A stretch of DNA of 64,000 nucleotides from Blasia pusilla (GCA_050084515.1 CM114272.1:20708001-20772000), one strand, 5' to 3'. Shown: positions 45,700 through 56,763, counted from the stretch's first letter. Notes: generated by a model from the letters alone, not told the origin. Numbers and translations: made by a program.

Positions 45700-46278
45700 C
45701 TAAGTACATCGAGGACAAACCCACCTTCCAATAGGAACAACATCCATACGTGGAGTCAAACACATCATGTGCCAACCCCTAGAGCACCGATCACACACCA
45801 ACATACAGGTTGTGTTACAAGCAGACCCACACAACATGCACCTCAAGCTAGCACGTATCATGGCTAAGCTTGGGTCAACAGTACCATCCAGATTTGGAAG
45901 ATGACATGGCGCATAATTACGCACATGGTCCTTCCAAACAACTCCATCACAACCCTCCAACATACGAACTCCAGAAGCTAACATCTCGTGCACTCGTAAG
46001 ATAGTGCGGCCTGCCGTCACATCCAATGTTGTCAGTGCAATCTGCTGCAAATAGACATAGTCCCCCACATAGAACCTACGAATCGATGGTCGATAATCTC
46101 TACCGTGAATGGTTGCATACCGCAACGTATCCCTGTGTTGAGCAATGGCAAGATTCTCAAAGGCTATTGGCATAACTCTCCGAAAGAGCTCTACCTGCCA
46201 AGAACACACTCTCATCCACATCTCTGGGTCATCAAGGTTCACCACCTCACTAGACTCCCGACGAATTGCTATTGGCAA
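45700..46278 (-). CDS. Integrase C-terminal domain with complete PHD finger, copy A
   Basis: This 192-codon stretch is one open piece of the pol frame, not an independent gene. Codons 1-60 are the end of the integrase core region. Codons 66-125 (RRFYVGDYVYLQQ..., then ILRVHEMLASGV, VWKDHVRN) resemble the integrase C-terminal SH3-like/GPY region. Codons 147-191 then form a PHD finger with all eight ligands: Cys147, Cys150, Cys162, Cys165, His170, Cys173, Cys188, Cys191, and the usual Trp (RWVCPRC). Many Ty3 chromoviruses have a chromodomain at this place; here a PHD finger takes it. PHD fingers generally bind histone H3 tails, so steering integration by chromatin state is a reasonable inference. 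Confidence 0.85.
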   Translation of the reverse strand: MPIAIRRESSEVVNLDDPEMWMRVCSWQVELFRRVMPIAFENLAIAQHRDTLRYATIHGRDYRPSIRRFYVGDYVYLQQIALTTLDVTAGRTILRVHEMLASGVRMLEGCDGVVWKDHVRNYAPCHLPNLDGTVDPSLAMIRASLRCMLCGSACNTTCMLVCDRCSRGWHMMCLTPRMDVVPIGRWVCPRCT

Positions 46279-46438
46279 GTGTGGATCTCGACCGTATAAT
46301 AGAAATTAAGGTGAGAAGGAAGCCAAGGATGCTTGGCGACTGAACCTATACCCCCATGGCTAACCATGGCAATTGAATATCCCAGTTTCCAAGATGCCCC
46401 TTTTGTAGGCCATACTTGCGCAATGCCCTCTTCACCGT

Positions 46439-46951
46439 CTAAACCACACGCTCAGCCAAACGATCCGCCTCTAGATAATCTCGAGACGTCGTCCAATGAT
46501 CAATCAACGCCCTGTCACACAAGATCTGAAACTCACCCTGAAACTCTGTACCCTGGTCGGTCAGCACCTCATCTGGTGCACCAAAATGACTAAGCACTCT
46601 ATCAAGAAACGCATACGCCGTTCCCTCACTTGCCTTTTCAGGTAATGCCACCAACTCAATCCACTTGGAGAAGTGCTCCACCATCACCAACACATATCGA
46701 TGATGTCACACAGTCAACGGTAACGGTCCCGCAAAGTCCACACTCCAATGGTAACCCAACCCCATAATAGGCAAGGGATGTAACTGTGGTGTAAGGGCAT
46801 TGAATGATGCCCTCTCCCGATCACAAACCATACAACGTGACACCAACTGCTGCACTTGAGTATGCATGCCATGCCACCAATATTGGCGAAGGAGTAAGCT
46901 ATACGTACGCTTTACCCCAAAATGTCCCAACTCCTCATGGGCATGTCGCAC
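46439..46951 (-). pseudogene. Integrase HHCC and DDE core, copy A
   Basis: The zinc-binding domain reads RHAHEELGHFGVKRTY then CMVCDRE (46,951-46,840), giving His-His-Cys-Cys, and ends YHWSVDFAGPL, which carries the first catalytic Asp. After a stop the core continues at 46,693 with VMVEHFSKWIELVALPEKAS, then LTDQGTEFQ with the second Asp. The catalytic Glu region (LEADRLAERVVQ) closes the frame at 46,439. Stops lie at about 46,703 and 46,438. The next block is out of frame. Confidence 0.85.
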
Positions 46952-46963
46952 AATGCGCTCTCT

Positions 46964-47758
46964 CTAAGCCAAATGCGGCACTACTCGTACTCTACCATCC
47001 TCCCACACACGGAGAATATGTGTTCCCTCCAATCGATACCTCTTAGCACGTTGAAGAACACGGTCTCGCTCCTTGGCACTCACTATGCCTGGCACCCTAC
47101 GGGTTTGTAGGAACTCTAACATCAACGCATCATCATGAATATCATGCTGATCCATACCACCATCTCCAATCTTAGGATCTGAAGACTGGCCATCTACCCT
47201 CAGACTAGAGTAAGATGTCATGTGGTCCTCCATACTAGAGTCCACCCCTAACCAACATAAAAAGGCAGATGCATGCCAACCTGGCACCATCTCCTCATCA
47301 ACCTCGCCATGCCATCTAGTCCCTGTTGCATCCTCTTGGCTAGTACATAGGTTCCTACTCAACCCATGAGCATCAAGGTTGGCAACTCCATGTCTATGTA
47401 CCACCTGGAAGTCATACCCCTGTAAGATAAGAGCCCACCTGGCAAGCTTCCCTGTAAGCTTGTCAGACTCCATCAACCACTTGATCGGCTGGTGATCAGT
47501 AACAAGGGTAAACTGTGCGCCAAACAAGTAACACCTAAAGTGTGCCATAGCCCACACTACTGCCAAGCACTCTCCCTCATATAAACTATAGCGTGACTCC
47601 GCTGCATTATTCGAACGACTTGCATAGGCCACCACAAACTCCATGTGCTCATCATCTTGTTATGTCAACGCCGCTCCAAGTCCCAACCTACTCCAATCAG
47701 TGTGTAACTGAAATGGGCACCCTTTGATAGGTCTCCTCAAGATAGACGCCGCCACCAA
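46964..47758 (-). pseudogene. RNase H domain and linker, copy A
   Basis: The minus strand reads HTDWSRLGLGAALT, TAA, QDDEHMEFVVAYASR, YSLYEGECLAVVWAMAHFR, TLVTDHQPIKWLMES, VHRHGVANLDAHGLSR. The catalytic acidic residues are in place. The TAA stands where copy B has CAG (Gln), and the TAG ending this piece (GCT-TAG-AGA) stands where copy B has CAG. Confidence 0.85.
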
Positions 47759-48777
47759 CTAGGCCTTAAGCTCCACAAAAGCTCTCTCCTGATCATCTCC
47801 CCAATGCCACTCCTTATCTGATTTCAGAAATTGGTTCAAATGCTTTGCCATAGCACTAAATCCCTTCACATACCTCCGATAGTAGTTCGCCAATCCCATG
47901 AATGCCCAAACTCTACTCACATCTACCGGACGAGGAATAAGTGCAATAGCCTCCACTTTTGCTTGCTGAACTCCCAAACCACCTGGATAGATCACATGAC
48001 CCAAGTACTCAACATCCTCATGGAAGAACTTACACTTTCCTGGATGCAAACGTAGACCATCAGCTTTCAACCACTCAAACATAATTTGCAAATGTATTTG
48101 ATGCTCCTCCATCGTGTTACAGAACACCAAGATATCATCAATGTAACAACAAACAAAATCCAACCCTGCTAGGATCCTGTTCATCACTCTCTGAAACTCG
48201 GCAGGTACATTCTTCAACCCAAAGGATAAGAATTTCCACTGATATAAAAAATCCTTGCCATGAGAGTTGACACCCCAAAATGTTGTCTTGGCCTTGTCAC
48301 TCTCTCGAATTGGCAACTGATGGTATCCTGACCGAAGATCCAAAGTACTGAAAATCTTTGTGTGTCCCACCACATCAAAGATCTCCTCAGGTGTAGGCAC
48401 GGAATACCTATCAGCCTTGGTCTGCCAATTGATAGGATGGTAATCTCCACACATCCGCCTATCCGTGTAGTGCCATGCACATCCTTTTTAGCAGGCATGA
48501 CAGTAGCTGATGCATACTCTCCATACGACAACTCCACTAATCCAGCCTCTAAAAGGTCCAACGTCCTACTCTGAATCAGGTCCCTCTCTATATTACTATA
48601 TTGATAGGGACGACGAAAGATTGGCATAGCACTAGCCAAATCAATCCGTATACCGGGTCCAACCAAAGCACCCAACTCCTTCATGCTAAAGGCAAAACAA
48701 CTCCTATGAGCACGTAGGAATTGTGTCAAGCGTCGATTCTCACCTCTCGTAAGCTTGGCCCAAGTAATGGCTCCCAA
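47759..48777 (-). pseudogene. Reverse transcriptase, copy A
   Basis: Two overlapping frames cover the domain. 48,777-48,460 contains the N-terminal part (GPGIRIDLASAMPIFRRPYQ, VMPAKKDVHG). 48,454-47,759 contains MCGDYHPINWQT, FSTLDLRSGYHQLPI, QWKFLSFGLKNVPAEFQRVM, the catalytic YIDD box, LHPGKCKFF and VEYLGH, ending FVELKA before a TAG. One frameshift near 48,460 separates them. The motifs are of typical Ty3/gypsy type. Confidence 0.9.
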
Positions 48778-48824
48778 GTCTCCTCCACTAGCACACTAGA
48801 GGGAGAGGATGACGCCATTGGCTG

Positions 48825-50030
48825 CTACGCAACCCCCTCACAAGATGGTACACCCTTAACTAGACCATCATCTGAGCAAATAACTCCTCCACAAGCATGA
48901 GCAACCAACTCCACATGCCCAGCCATTACATCCGATTTACTCCAAGGATGCAAAATACTACTCTCCTCGCCCCCAGCCGATGCTTCTACCGTCCCAGTTG
49001 CCATCGAGCTCATCACAAGGGGTGGAAGATCCACAGACATAGTCCAAAGCCGACGCTGCTCAGCCATACCAAGACTCAAAATCCACGTCAAAAAATTCAG
49101 GTCCATGGCGTGATCCAACACATGACGTCGTGAAGCCTCAAGAATGGAAGCAACCGTTGTCACACCAGTAGCAAATCCCATCGCACGCTCTCTCTCATCA
49201 TTGTTAGGCTCCACCAATTGTCGCACATGAGAATCCCATACAAGCCCGGGACCACCTTCCTTGTAGGCATGTGACGAGGGAAAACTCACAAATGTGGGTA
49301 GTGCCATCCTAGGTTGCCCCACACGGTTCACCACTCCCATGGATGACCGATCAATAACCCTCACCATCTGAGAAAGTCGCCCAGTATCCAAGATACTATC
49401 CACTGTAAGACAAGGATCCCGCTGCACTGCATCATATGCTCGATGTAGAACCTCCCTATGCAACAAGTTTGTCCACCACAAGCGTGGACGATGTGCACGC
49501 GAGCCAACTCGCGCTGCATCCAACAACACCGATGGTCCAATCCAAGAGCGCATCTCATGAACACTCGCCATCATCCGGGTCCAAGAGTCACCTAACAATG
49601 GAACATTCTCCAGAATGTAAGCTGGAGCACGTGCCTGATGAACCTGAAGATGTCGTAACACCCGTAACATCTCCCAAAACAATCAAGACCTAGGGAGGTG
49701 TAATCCCTCACCACGACCAATACGTATATGACGCTGACATGGCCATCCAGCAATCACCAAATCCACAAGACCAACCCTCTCAAGGTCCTACGCCCCCAAC
49801 AATGCTATGTGTGACGCCAAAGCACGCTGATACCCACGAATAGCTGATGGCGGCAAGAACTCAAGATATCTCCGTATCAACTGACCAATATGTCAGGATG
49901 AGACTCTCTGGGCGGTCTCATTTTGCTCCACATACACCTATCTCCGCATAGGAATACCGGCCTGCAACACTGCAGCCAAACCAGTGCTAATCCCACCAAA
50001 GAGATCTAACACACAAATGCCCTCCGGCGG
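48825..50030 (-). pseudogene. DNMT3/DRM-like cytosine-5 DNA methyltransferase domain, copy A
   Basis: One reading frame (phase shared by all four stops below) spans the whole domain. Motif I is VLDLFGGISTGLAAVLQAG (about 50,012-49,955). YVEQNETAQ follows as the acidic motif II. Motif IV is VDLVIAGWPCQ, the catalytic Pro-Cys at 49,742-49,737. Then come FWEMLRVLRHL, the Glu-Asn-Val of motif VI (ILENVPLLGD, 49,620-49,590), and motif VIII (VGSRAHRPRLWWTN, about 49,518-49,477). The C-terminus has NNDERERAMGFATGVT and RRHVLDHAMDLNFLTW, matching motifs IX-X. The VLLDAARVGSRAHRPRLWW stretch is like the DNMT3 block before its motif VIII. Stops occur at 49,938-49,940 (TAG), 49,893-49,895 (TGA), 49,788-49,790 (TAG) and 49,683-49,685 (TGA). 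The protein would have methylated cytosine in DNA; this copy cannot make it intact. Confidence 0.85.
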
Positions 50031-50917
50031 ATACTGCCATACAATGGGTGTAGTTTCCAAAGGGGATAACCCAACTGGACTAGAAGTAGGAGTCCACTGT
50101 GGAGCCTCCTCTTCCTCGTGAGGTATAATGACCTCACACGGGCCTCTGCACTAGGCGATCGACCCCTCTGCACTAGGTGATCGACCTCTGCCTGCCGTAG
50201 TGCCTTTGCTGAACTCCAAAGTGGCACATCCAACGATGAGCATACCACTGCTGCAAAACTAGGGACCTTCTCTACCTCCTTATGCATAGGAGAATCCATA
50301 GCAGAAAGGTTACCCTCCAAAAAGTCTTGTGGCCAAGTGACTACTCCACAAAAACCAGCCACAGATGCTGACATCGTTGGGGAAGACCGTCCTGGTTGAG
50401 CCCCACAAATAAATCTCACGACAACTTGGCTCATACGTCCATCCCCGGACTGCCAACTAGGTCTATAAGATGCTGTCTCAGTCCAGTAGTCCATCTGAAA
50501 ACCCATCAGGTACAATATTGCTCCTCCAACTAGTACATCATACGACTCGGCTGATGTGACCACTGCAGGTACTCTCGACCTGGAGCTATCAGTCCCATGA
50601 TTTGGTCTCAGCTGTACATACAACTTCTCCCGTGTTATGAAATGAGACCTATCATTGGCTCCTCTAAGTGATGTCTGAATCTGAAATGGGCAAGGCTCAA
50701 GCTCTGACCTCCAAATACCCAAACCAATACATGCCGCGTTTCCCAACATCAAAGGTTGGGCACCAGAGTCTAACAAGACTCTATCTGGTCTATACATCTG
50801 TTCTGTAGGACTCACCAATTGGAATATCCCACTCCGGTTGTCCAACATACATACACCAGGTGTAAGCCTCTCAGGATCAATGGCTGGCCGGGCTGGTAAA
50901 GCATCCATCTTTGCCAC
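50006..50917 (-). pseudogene. Aspartic protease region of pol, copy A
   Basis: A 303-codon frame. Codons 20-60 read MLDNRSGIFQLVSPTEQMY and VLLDSGAQPLMLG with the Asp-Ser-Gly triad, and TSAESYDVLVGGAILYLMG closes the retropepsin-like fold near codon 135. The remaining 165 codons have no clear domain and link to the methyltransferase. The frame ends inside methyltransferase motif I, which is read one base out of phase, so the junction needs a frameshift, programmed or mutational. Confidence 0.8.
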
Positions 50918-51334
50918 TGCTGCCTACCAAGTAGCACTAGTACTCAATGCTATACCTGACATAGAGGGTTGCTCCACCGCAACACCCTCATCCACCTCAG
51001 CAAGTGTAGCAGTAACACTCCCACGTTCACACAACATGGCTGCTAGCTGAAATACAGGAGCTAAGTCAACTCCTAAGGCCATCAACTCAATGGCTGAAAA
51101 AAATGGGGATCCCAACACTGAAGTTGCCATCCGCAATACTGCACTAGATGCTGCATCCGTGTCTACTACATGCGATGTAGATGCCTCAGTCCCCACTATA
51201 GGCTCATTAGGCTGCGTAGGAACCATGGATGGAGTCCTAAGCACCTCAGACAACAAGAATGACTGGGAGAGCCTAGCCTGCCTCCCAGCCTCACCCCTCT
51301 ATGGGTCCAACTCCACAGTAGCACCACGTGGCTC

Positions 51335-51900
51335 TCACGTTCGAGGGGGTCCTCTCGTAACTGCAGCTGATGCCTCAACCTGTGCTTTACTCGCCATATA
51401 AGAGAGATCATCCCCTCCATAAGTGGTGGAAGCCCCTGCTCCCGAACCTGCTCTATACTCGATACCAGCCATAGTAGCCAACCTCTGCTCCAAGTGCTCA
51501 ATCCTGGCAGCCATAGCTGACTCTGTCGTAGTGGTAGGGGTAGCCACCGTAGGCTCTCCAACCGCTGGTCCACCTCTATCACCCCTACCACCTTTACCAC
51601 CTTGGCCTCTCGGAGCTACTCCACCACAACCGCGGCCTGATCTCAACTCTGGATGAAGATCAAAGCAACGCTCTTGAGGATGACCTGGTCTCCCACAATG
51701 ATAACATTGAGTTGGGGCTGACTAAGGCCCATCCTCCAAAGTCCGTCTCCCATCCTCTTGGGGACAAAACCTACTGACATGATCACCTCCACATGTCCAA
51801 CATGACTGTCCTTGCTGCGGAGTAGCAAATGAAGGCAATGGTCTCTACGCAAGTTTCCCTCTAGGACCTAACTGAGGTCATGTGTACCCCCCATGACTCC
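51335..51900 (-). pseudogene. Nucleocapsid region with two CCHC zinc knuckles, copy A
   Basis: Reading through two TAGs, the minus strand gives CWTCGGDHVSRFC and then CYHCGRPGHPQERC, two zinc knuckles, followed by a Gly/Arg-rich basic segment (RGQGGKGGRGDRGG). TAGs lie at 51,845-51,847 and 51,722-51,724. Confidence 0.75.
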
Positions 51901-52675
51901 CACTACTTCTACCACCACCACCACTACTACGAGATTGTGAGGTGGACTGCTGAAGACAAGAAGTAGTAGTTGTATCCCTACTGAATGTGGATGTCACCTC
52001 TCTCTCCTCCATCATGTTAAGCTCAATCTTCTCAGATAGACCAAACACATGGCCCAATGTGGGTGAATCATCACTCATAAGAGTAGCATCACGTACCCTG
52101 TCGCAACTCTCTGTCCAAGATCCCATACCAAAACTGGACTGTCTGAGCCTCAGTCACACCCTGGATAACTGAAATCAAGCGTCGCATATGAGTGTATGCC
52201 TCACGAAGACTCTCAACAGTCTTTCGCTCAAATTCCTGAAGACTCCTCAACTTCTGTGTCTTCACTCCCTGATAGTTCTTCTTCAACCTTTTGAAGAACT
52301 CTACAACCGGGCTGAACAATGGTGGGACACTAGTACCTCCACAAGAATCCCCACTTGTACCTCCATGGGTACCTCCACTGGTATCCCCACTCCGGCTCGT
52401 ACTCGTACCACTCAACGTCAAGCTGGCTGGCATAGTAGGAGCACTACTACCAATACCAACATGGGTGATAGACACATAGTTTGAAGACCAAAATTGTCTC
52501 CACGCCTCAATCTCAGCAACATGGTCCCTCCTAAACTCATGGTAATCCTCCATTGGTGGTCCCTCCAAGTGCTGAAACAACCCCTTCCAAGCCAAGAAGG
52601 GTGTAAACAACGTGGCGTTCCGTAATATCTGCATATCACACCACGTATCTCAAACTCTTGAATGAAGTCCTCCAA
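51901..52675 (-). pseudogene. Gag capsid-like region, copy A
   Basis: The frame 52,634-52,089 starts MQILRNATLFTPFLAWKGLF, then HLEGPPMEDYHEFRRD, a Ser/Thr/Gly-rich linker, and FFKRLKKNYQGVKTQKLRSL, typical of retrotransposon gag. A frameshift near 52,640 separates it from EDFIQEFE (52,675 side). A second frame (52,126-51,878) continues toward the knuckles. Confidence 0.75.
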
Positions 52676-53242
52676 CTAAAACAGTGCCCGCTGCACCCGA
52701 GTATTGTCATGGGCCCTTCATGGCCCCATATATCTTGTCCATGTCCCAAATCAATGGAGCTCCAACACTCGATAACAACGTAGAAGACTCGGTGTTTGGA
52801 ACACCCTCGTCCTCCTCCTCATCAACCGTCAGAAGTGGAAAAGGTAGCCGATACCTCAATCCACTCTGTGTAAAACCACCACTATCCGCACCACGGTCCC
52901 CAACCAGACCACCAAACAGCTCTGTGATAACCAACGCCGATGCCGCAACATCACCAAATCACCACCACTAAGTAAGCAAGTGACGTCGATGTCGTTGTTC
53001 TATTCTGTCTCTACTAGCTATGGGTATGGGCAACCTAACCTGTCATCACCACAAGAAGCCTCCCACGATCTACTGGTCATCACTCTAGCCTCACTACCGG
53101 TAGCACACACGAGAAAAACTTCTCTGGAAATCAACGTCAACCCTAACAATGGGCGCGCAAGCAAGAAGCAACGATGGAGGGGATCCAAACACAAGAAGTC
53201 CAACGACAACCCTCCAATCGCAAATGGAAATCAAGGTAACAC

Positions 53243-54830
53243 AACCCACCAAACGTGGCGCCCCCTGAATCCACAGAACCCACCACACAATTCTAACGCA
53301 ATAGCTACTCCGCTGCTGGTCGATGACGTGCTAGTCGCACTAGCAGCACCTGAAAATATCACTTGCATGGACAGGCCACACCATACTATGCGCTAGAGGT
53401 CTATCAACCAAAAACTTGAGATGCATAAAGTGCCCAACACATCTCCAAATAGCATCAAATGAGCTACACCAATGTGTACACTGGCATAGTTAAGAACTTA
53501 GCAGTTAAGCGTCTTCCAGGCAGAATAGCCCAAAGATGGATGACTAGTTATGCAATATGCAACTCAAAAATTGTGCAAAAATTGCCTCACGCCCAAGCAT
53601 GCTTGCTTGCTTACTCCTTACTCCGCCTCTTACGCCCACTCGCCCCGAGCTACCACGAGTTGCCTCGAAGCCTTAAAACGTCGAGAAATGCTCGAGACAT
53701 GCCCCGTTCGCCATGCTTCACCATACTTTGCTATGGAGAGAGGCCCAACCAAGGCGCCCCCAATGGGATAGGCATTTCCAACAATGGACTAGTCACCAAC
53801 CAACCAACCAGCCTCTCCGATCTACTGTCCACCATAGCCAGTCTTTGAGCTTGAGCTATTCTGATAAATTTTGATCAACAATTACTCCACAAATCCTCAA
53901 CCAAAATTCAATCTGTTTCAACCATAATTAAATTGGCCACCATAGCTCTCTCTCCACAAAAAATCAGCTACAACCAAGATCTGTACTCCGAGCTAAAAAT
54001 CAGACAAACTTGTTGTCCATACACCTCCAGAATCGCAAATCCGACAACGCTTCTGCCCAGATTCATACACACAGAAATCCGCAACGCTCCACACACTCAA
54101 GCAGATAGCTTCATATGTAATCAAAATACAGGTAGCAATAGGAACCTCTTACCCGATCTGGATTAACTTCAACAGAGCTTCCGCACTCCAAGTTCTCCAC
54201 ATCAGAAAACCGTCGAACATGAACCAGAATCTTCAATCCTTGATAACTTCCAACTCCCTTGACAAAATCCTGCGATCTAAAGCACGTTGGAAAGCTCTCA
54301 GCAAGGCGCTTCTTTCCCAACCAACCACGCACCAGATTCTCACCTCCAATATAGGCCATAAGCCATGAATATCCACGGTTGATTACACAATCAGCCCTAA
54401 CCAGATCCTACTGATCCACGATCGAAGCTACCATCGATCTACTCCAGTTCTTTCAGTGAAATCTGTGAAAGACCTACTATCATAAAACACGTATACAATC
54501 ATATACTATCAAGCCAAACCCACTCCATGATGGGAGAATCCAGGTCGAAGCTTGCGGGAGCCACCATAGCCAAGAGGTCTACTCACTACCAAGGCTAACT
54601 CCCAACGCAACAGGCTAAACTCAAAGAACTAACTGTTCTTTGAGTACACTCCACACTATATCCTCCAACTAAGAGCGGGTCCTATTGGAAAAATCACCCT
54701 CAACGGAGTAACCCCCAACCCTATGTATGAAACCGCATCTCTACCTAGACACTACGGCCCTACATGAGGTATGACCTCTACTAGCACACTGTACTCTACG
54801 ATATAATCCGTATCGTCATGATACCTTTAA
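53243..54830 (-). repeat. 5' LTR and leader of Ty3/gypsy copy A (limits uncertain)
   Basis: The part 53,243-54,506 is the inverted match of 1-1,278. The part 54,506-54,830 shares CAAACCCACTC, a CATAG...CCAAGAGGT block and general order with the LTR start fragments at 21.1-21.6 and 31.5-32.0 kb. The minus-strand outer end near 54,830 reads TATCATGACGATACGG, possibly a mutated TGTCA-type LTR start. The leader holds TGGTGGGTTCTGTGGATTC and GGCGCC (about 53,256-53,287), either of which could be the primer-binding site. I could not match a tRNA. Confidence 0.5.
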
Positions 54831-56270
54831 CCATGTATTCCTTCTTTAAATCTCCATTTCTGTCCAGATCTCCAATCCATAGATTATTTTTCTCCGTTCG
54901 GAAATATATATTAATATTTTTGGAACCTGCTCAAAGTTTGTTGATGGTTCTCTTGTGAAATACCTATCGATCTGTACCCAACCTATCATGTTGCCACTCA
55001 CATTTGACCGATACAAGTGCACCCAAGTCTATCATGATGATGGCTTTCACGCAAATTTGTGATGCATGTCATCAATTGTTCATTGCAAAAAGTTAGTGAC
55101 TCTCTTCTATGAGACTAGTGTACAACATGTGCCATGCATGGGAGTGAAGGGACTAGTCATGCCGCACATAAATTCAAACCTTGCTGCCCGTAATATGCGA
55201 AACATTTTCTTGCTCCCTAGTTGCCACATGTCAAACAAACATGTGTTTTCGAATCTAGAAGGCATAATTGAGCAGGGGACCAGCCTCCACTCATTCTCTC
55301 ATTGCAAAATTTTGTTCTCCATGGTGGTGTGTGAATGTGAGAGCCTTTTTCCACCACTTATGCTTCATTAGCAATTTTCTACAGCCCACATACCTATTCA
55401 ATCCCTAATTGCATCCATTCCCAAAACTTGAGTCAATACGCGCGACTGGTGCACCAAAAAAGGCCCAATGGAGAACCCGTTGGAGATGTTTGTCCAATTG
55501 AAATACAAATCACTTTCCATGCAAACTTGCTCATTGTATGGACACGGCAGTCTTTAAAGGTCTAAGAGACTAGCTCGGGAATTTCCCTCTACCACAATCT
55601 AGAATCATGCTTATTCATTCTGATTGGATCACTTGGGTGGTTCAAGTCCATTCTAAGATGATTGGAAGAGAATCTTCACAAAGTGACAACTAAAACATTC
55701 CAAAAATAATGATAACCATTCTTTATTGACTCAATAACAACCTCAAAAAGCTATATTTGAAATGCACTCATCTTAGATATCCATGCAAAGCCAATACACA
55801 AATAAGATCCCAGGTATACTTGAACTTGGACTCGACTTGCTTGTGTTCTTAGATGTCAGTAAAGATCCTCACCAATCCGTCCAAAGCTTGCAAATCACAT
55901 TTGTGCAAGGCAAATATAGAGTGGTCAACTTAAAAATGCAAGTTACATTCTACTTGTACTCTTAATCCCCTTATCATTTCTTTGCATTTTATAGTATTAA
56001 ATTATTAATATGGTCCAAGGTCAACTACATGGTCTAGAAAATAGATGGTTGTGCATCATTGATGTATATAGCATATATTATCATGGGGATATGTTTTCCA
56101 TTTACAAGATTAATAATGTGGAATAGATTTGGAAAGTACTATTTCTACACTTCTTGTAAGACAACTTTTTCTTATCCTTTTTTATATGCTACACATATCT
56201 ATAAAAACTTCAATTCCCGCCTAGGTCCAAAATTATGATAAAGTCTTCCAACATAGTTCTATCACCTAGC
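54831..56270. other. Spacer with repeat R3 copy 3; no gene recognised
   Basis: 55,098-55,250 is the third copy of dispersed repeat R3 (AAATTCAAACCTTGCTGCCC, TATGCGAAACATTTTCTTG, TTGCCACATGTC). The rest is AT-rich with short unrecognised frames. Confidence 0.5.
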
Positions 56271-56732
56271 AAAATCTAGACCTACCAAAATCCTATCTGT
56301 GACCTTTTGGAACTCCTCTGGGGTGTTTTTCAACCTGACTAGTAAGAATTTGACGTTGGTACAAACAATCCTTCTCATGAGGATAAATGTCCCAAAATGT
56401 TATCTTTTATCTATCCTCCACTTTGATAAGCAATTGATAGTATCCGACTTGCACATCTTAAGACCTAAAGATCTCCTCCCGAGTAGGCATATATGGTATA
56501 CATATTGAACTTCATCTACATATTGATATGTCAATAATCTCCATGCATTTTCCTCCGTCCAAGTGGCATGCACATCCTTCTTTGAGGGAATAGTTATGAT
56601 GGATACAGACTCTTTATGAGACATCTCCACTACTTCTGCCTCAATCAAGTCCTAGTTTCTACTCTAAATCACAGCCCTCTCTATGTTGCTACGGAAGGAA
56701 GCTGCGAAGAGCGGGTGGCGGAATTTAGGCCG

Positions 56733-56763
56733 TGAGGAGGAGGAGGAGGAGGAGGAGGAGGAG
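56733..56763. repeat. (GAG)n microsatellite
   Basis: Ten consecutive AGG/GAG triplets at the edge of the insertion in copy C. Confidence 0.9.

Larger units (their letters stand above)
45420..54830 (-). mobile_element. Ty3/gypsy element with DNA methyltransferase and PHD finger, copy A
   Basis: In minus-strand order: 5' LTR-like region (about 54,830-53,260), gag (52,670-51,650), protease (50,917-50,480), methyltransferase (about 50,030-48,825), reverse transcriptase (48,777-47,759), RNase H (47,700-47,300), integrase (46,951-45,860) and PHD finger (45,840-45,706). A polypurine-tract candidate (AGTTAGGGGGG) lies at about 45,528-45,540. No 3' LTR matching the 5' LTR is seen below it, so the element is truncated or deleted at its 3' end. 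At least four frame changes and a dozen in-frame stops make it non-autonomous now. The gene order is the same in copy B. Confidence 0.88.

Noticed and set aside
51423-51656. Pro/Ala-rich plus-strand ORF as a gene.
   Set aside because: It is the antisense shadow of the Gly/Arg-rich nucleocapsid coding region of copy A.
53256-53287. GGCGCC or TGGTGGGTTCTG as the definite primer-binding site of copy A.
   Set aside because: I could not match either to a specific tRNA 3' end and the LTR boundary is not fixed by a second LTR.
1-54506. Inverted 1.27-kb matches near both ends of the window look like terminal inverted repeats of one giant element.
   Set aside because: The copy at 53-54.5 kb lies next to gag of copy A in the place of a 5' LTR, so the matches are two LTR-family copies in opposite orientation.
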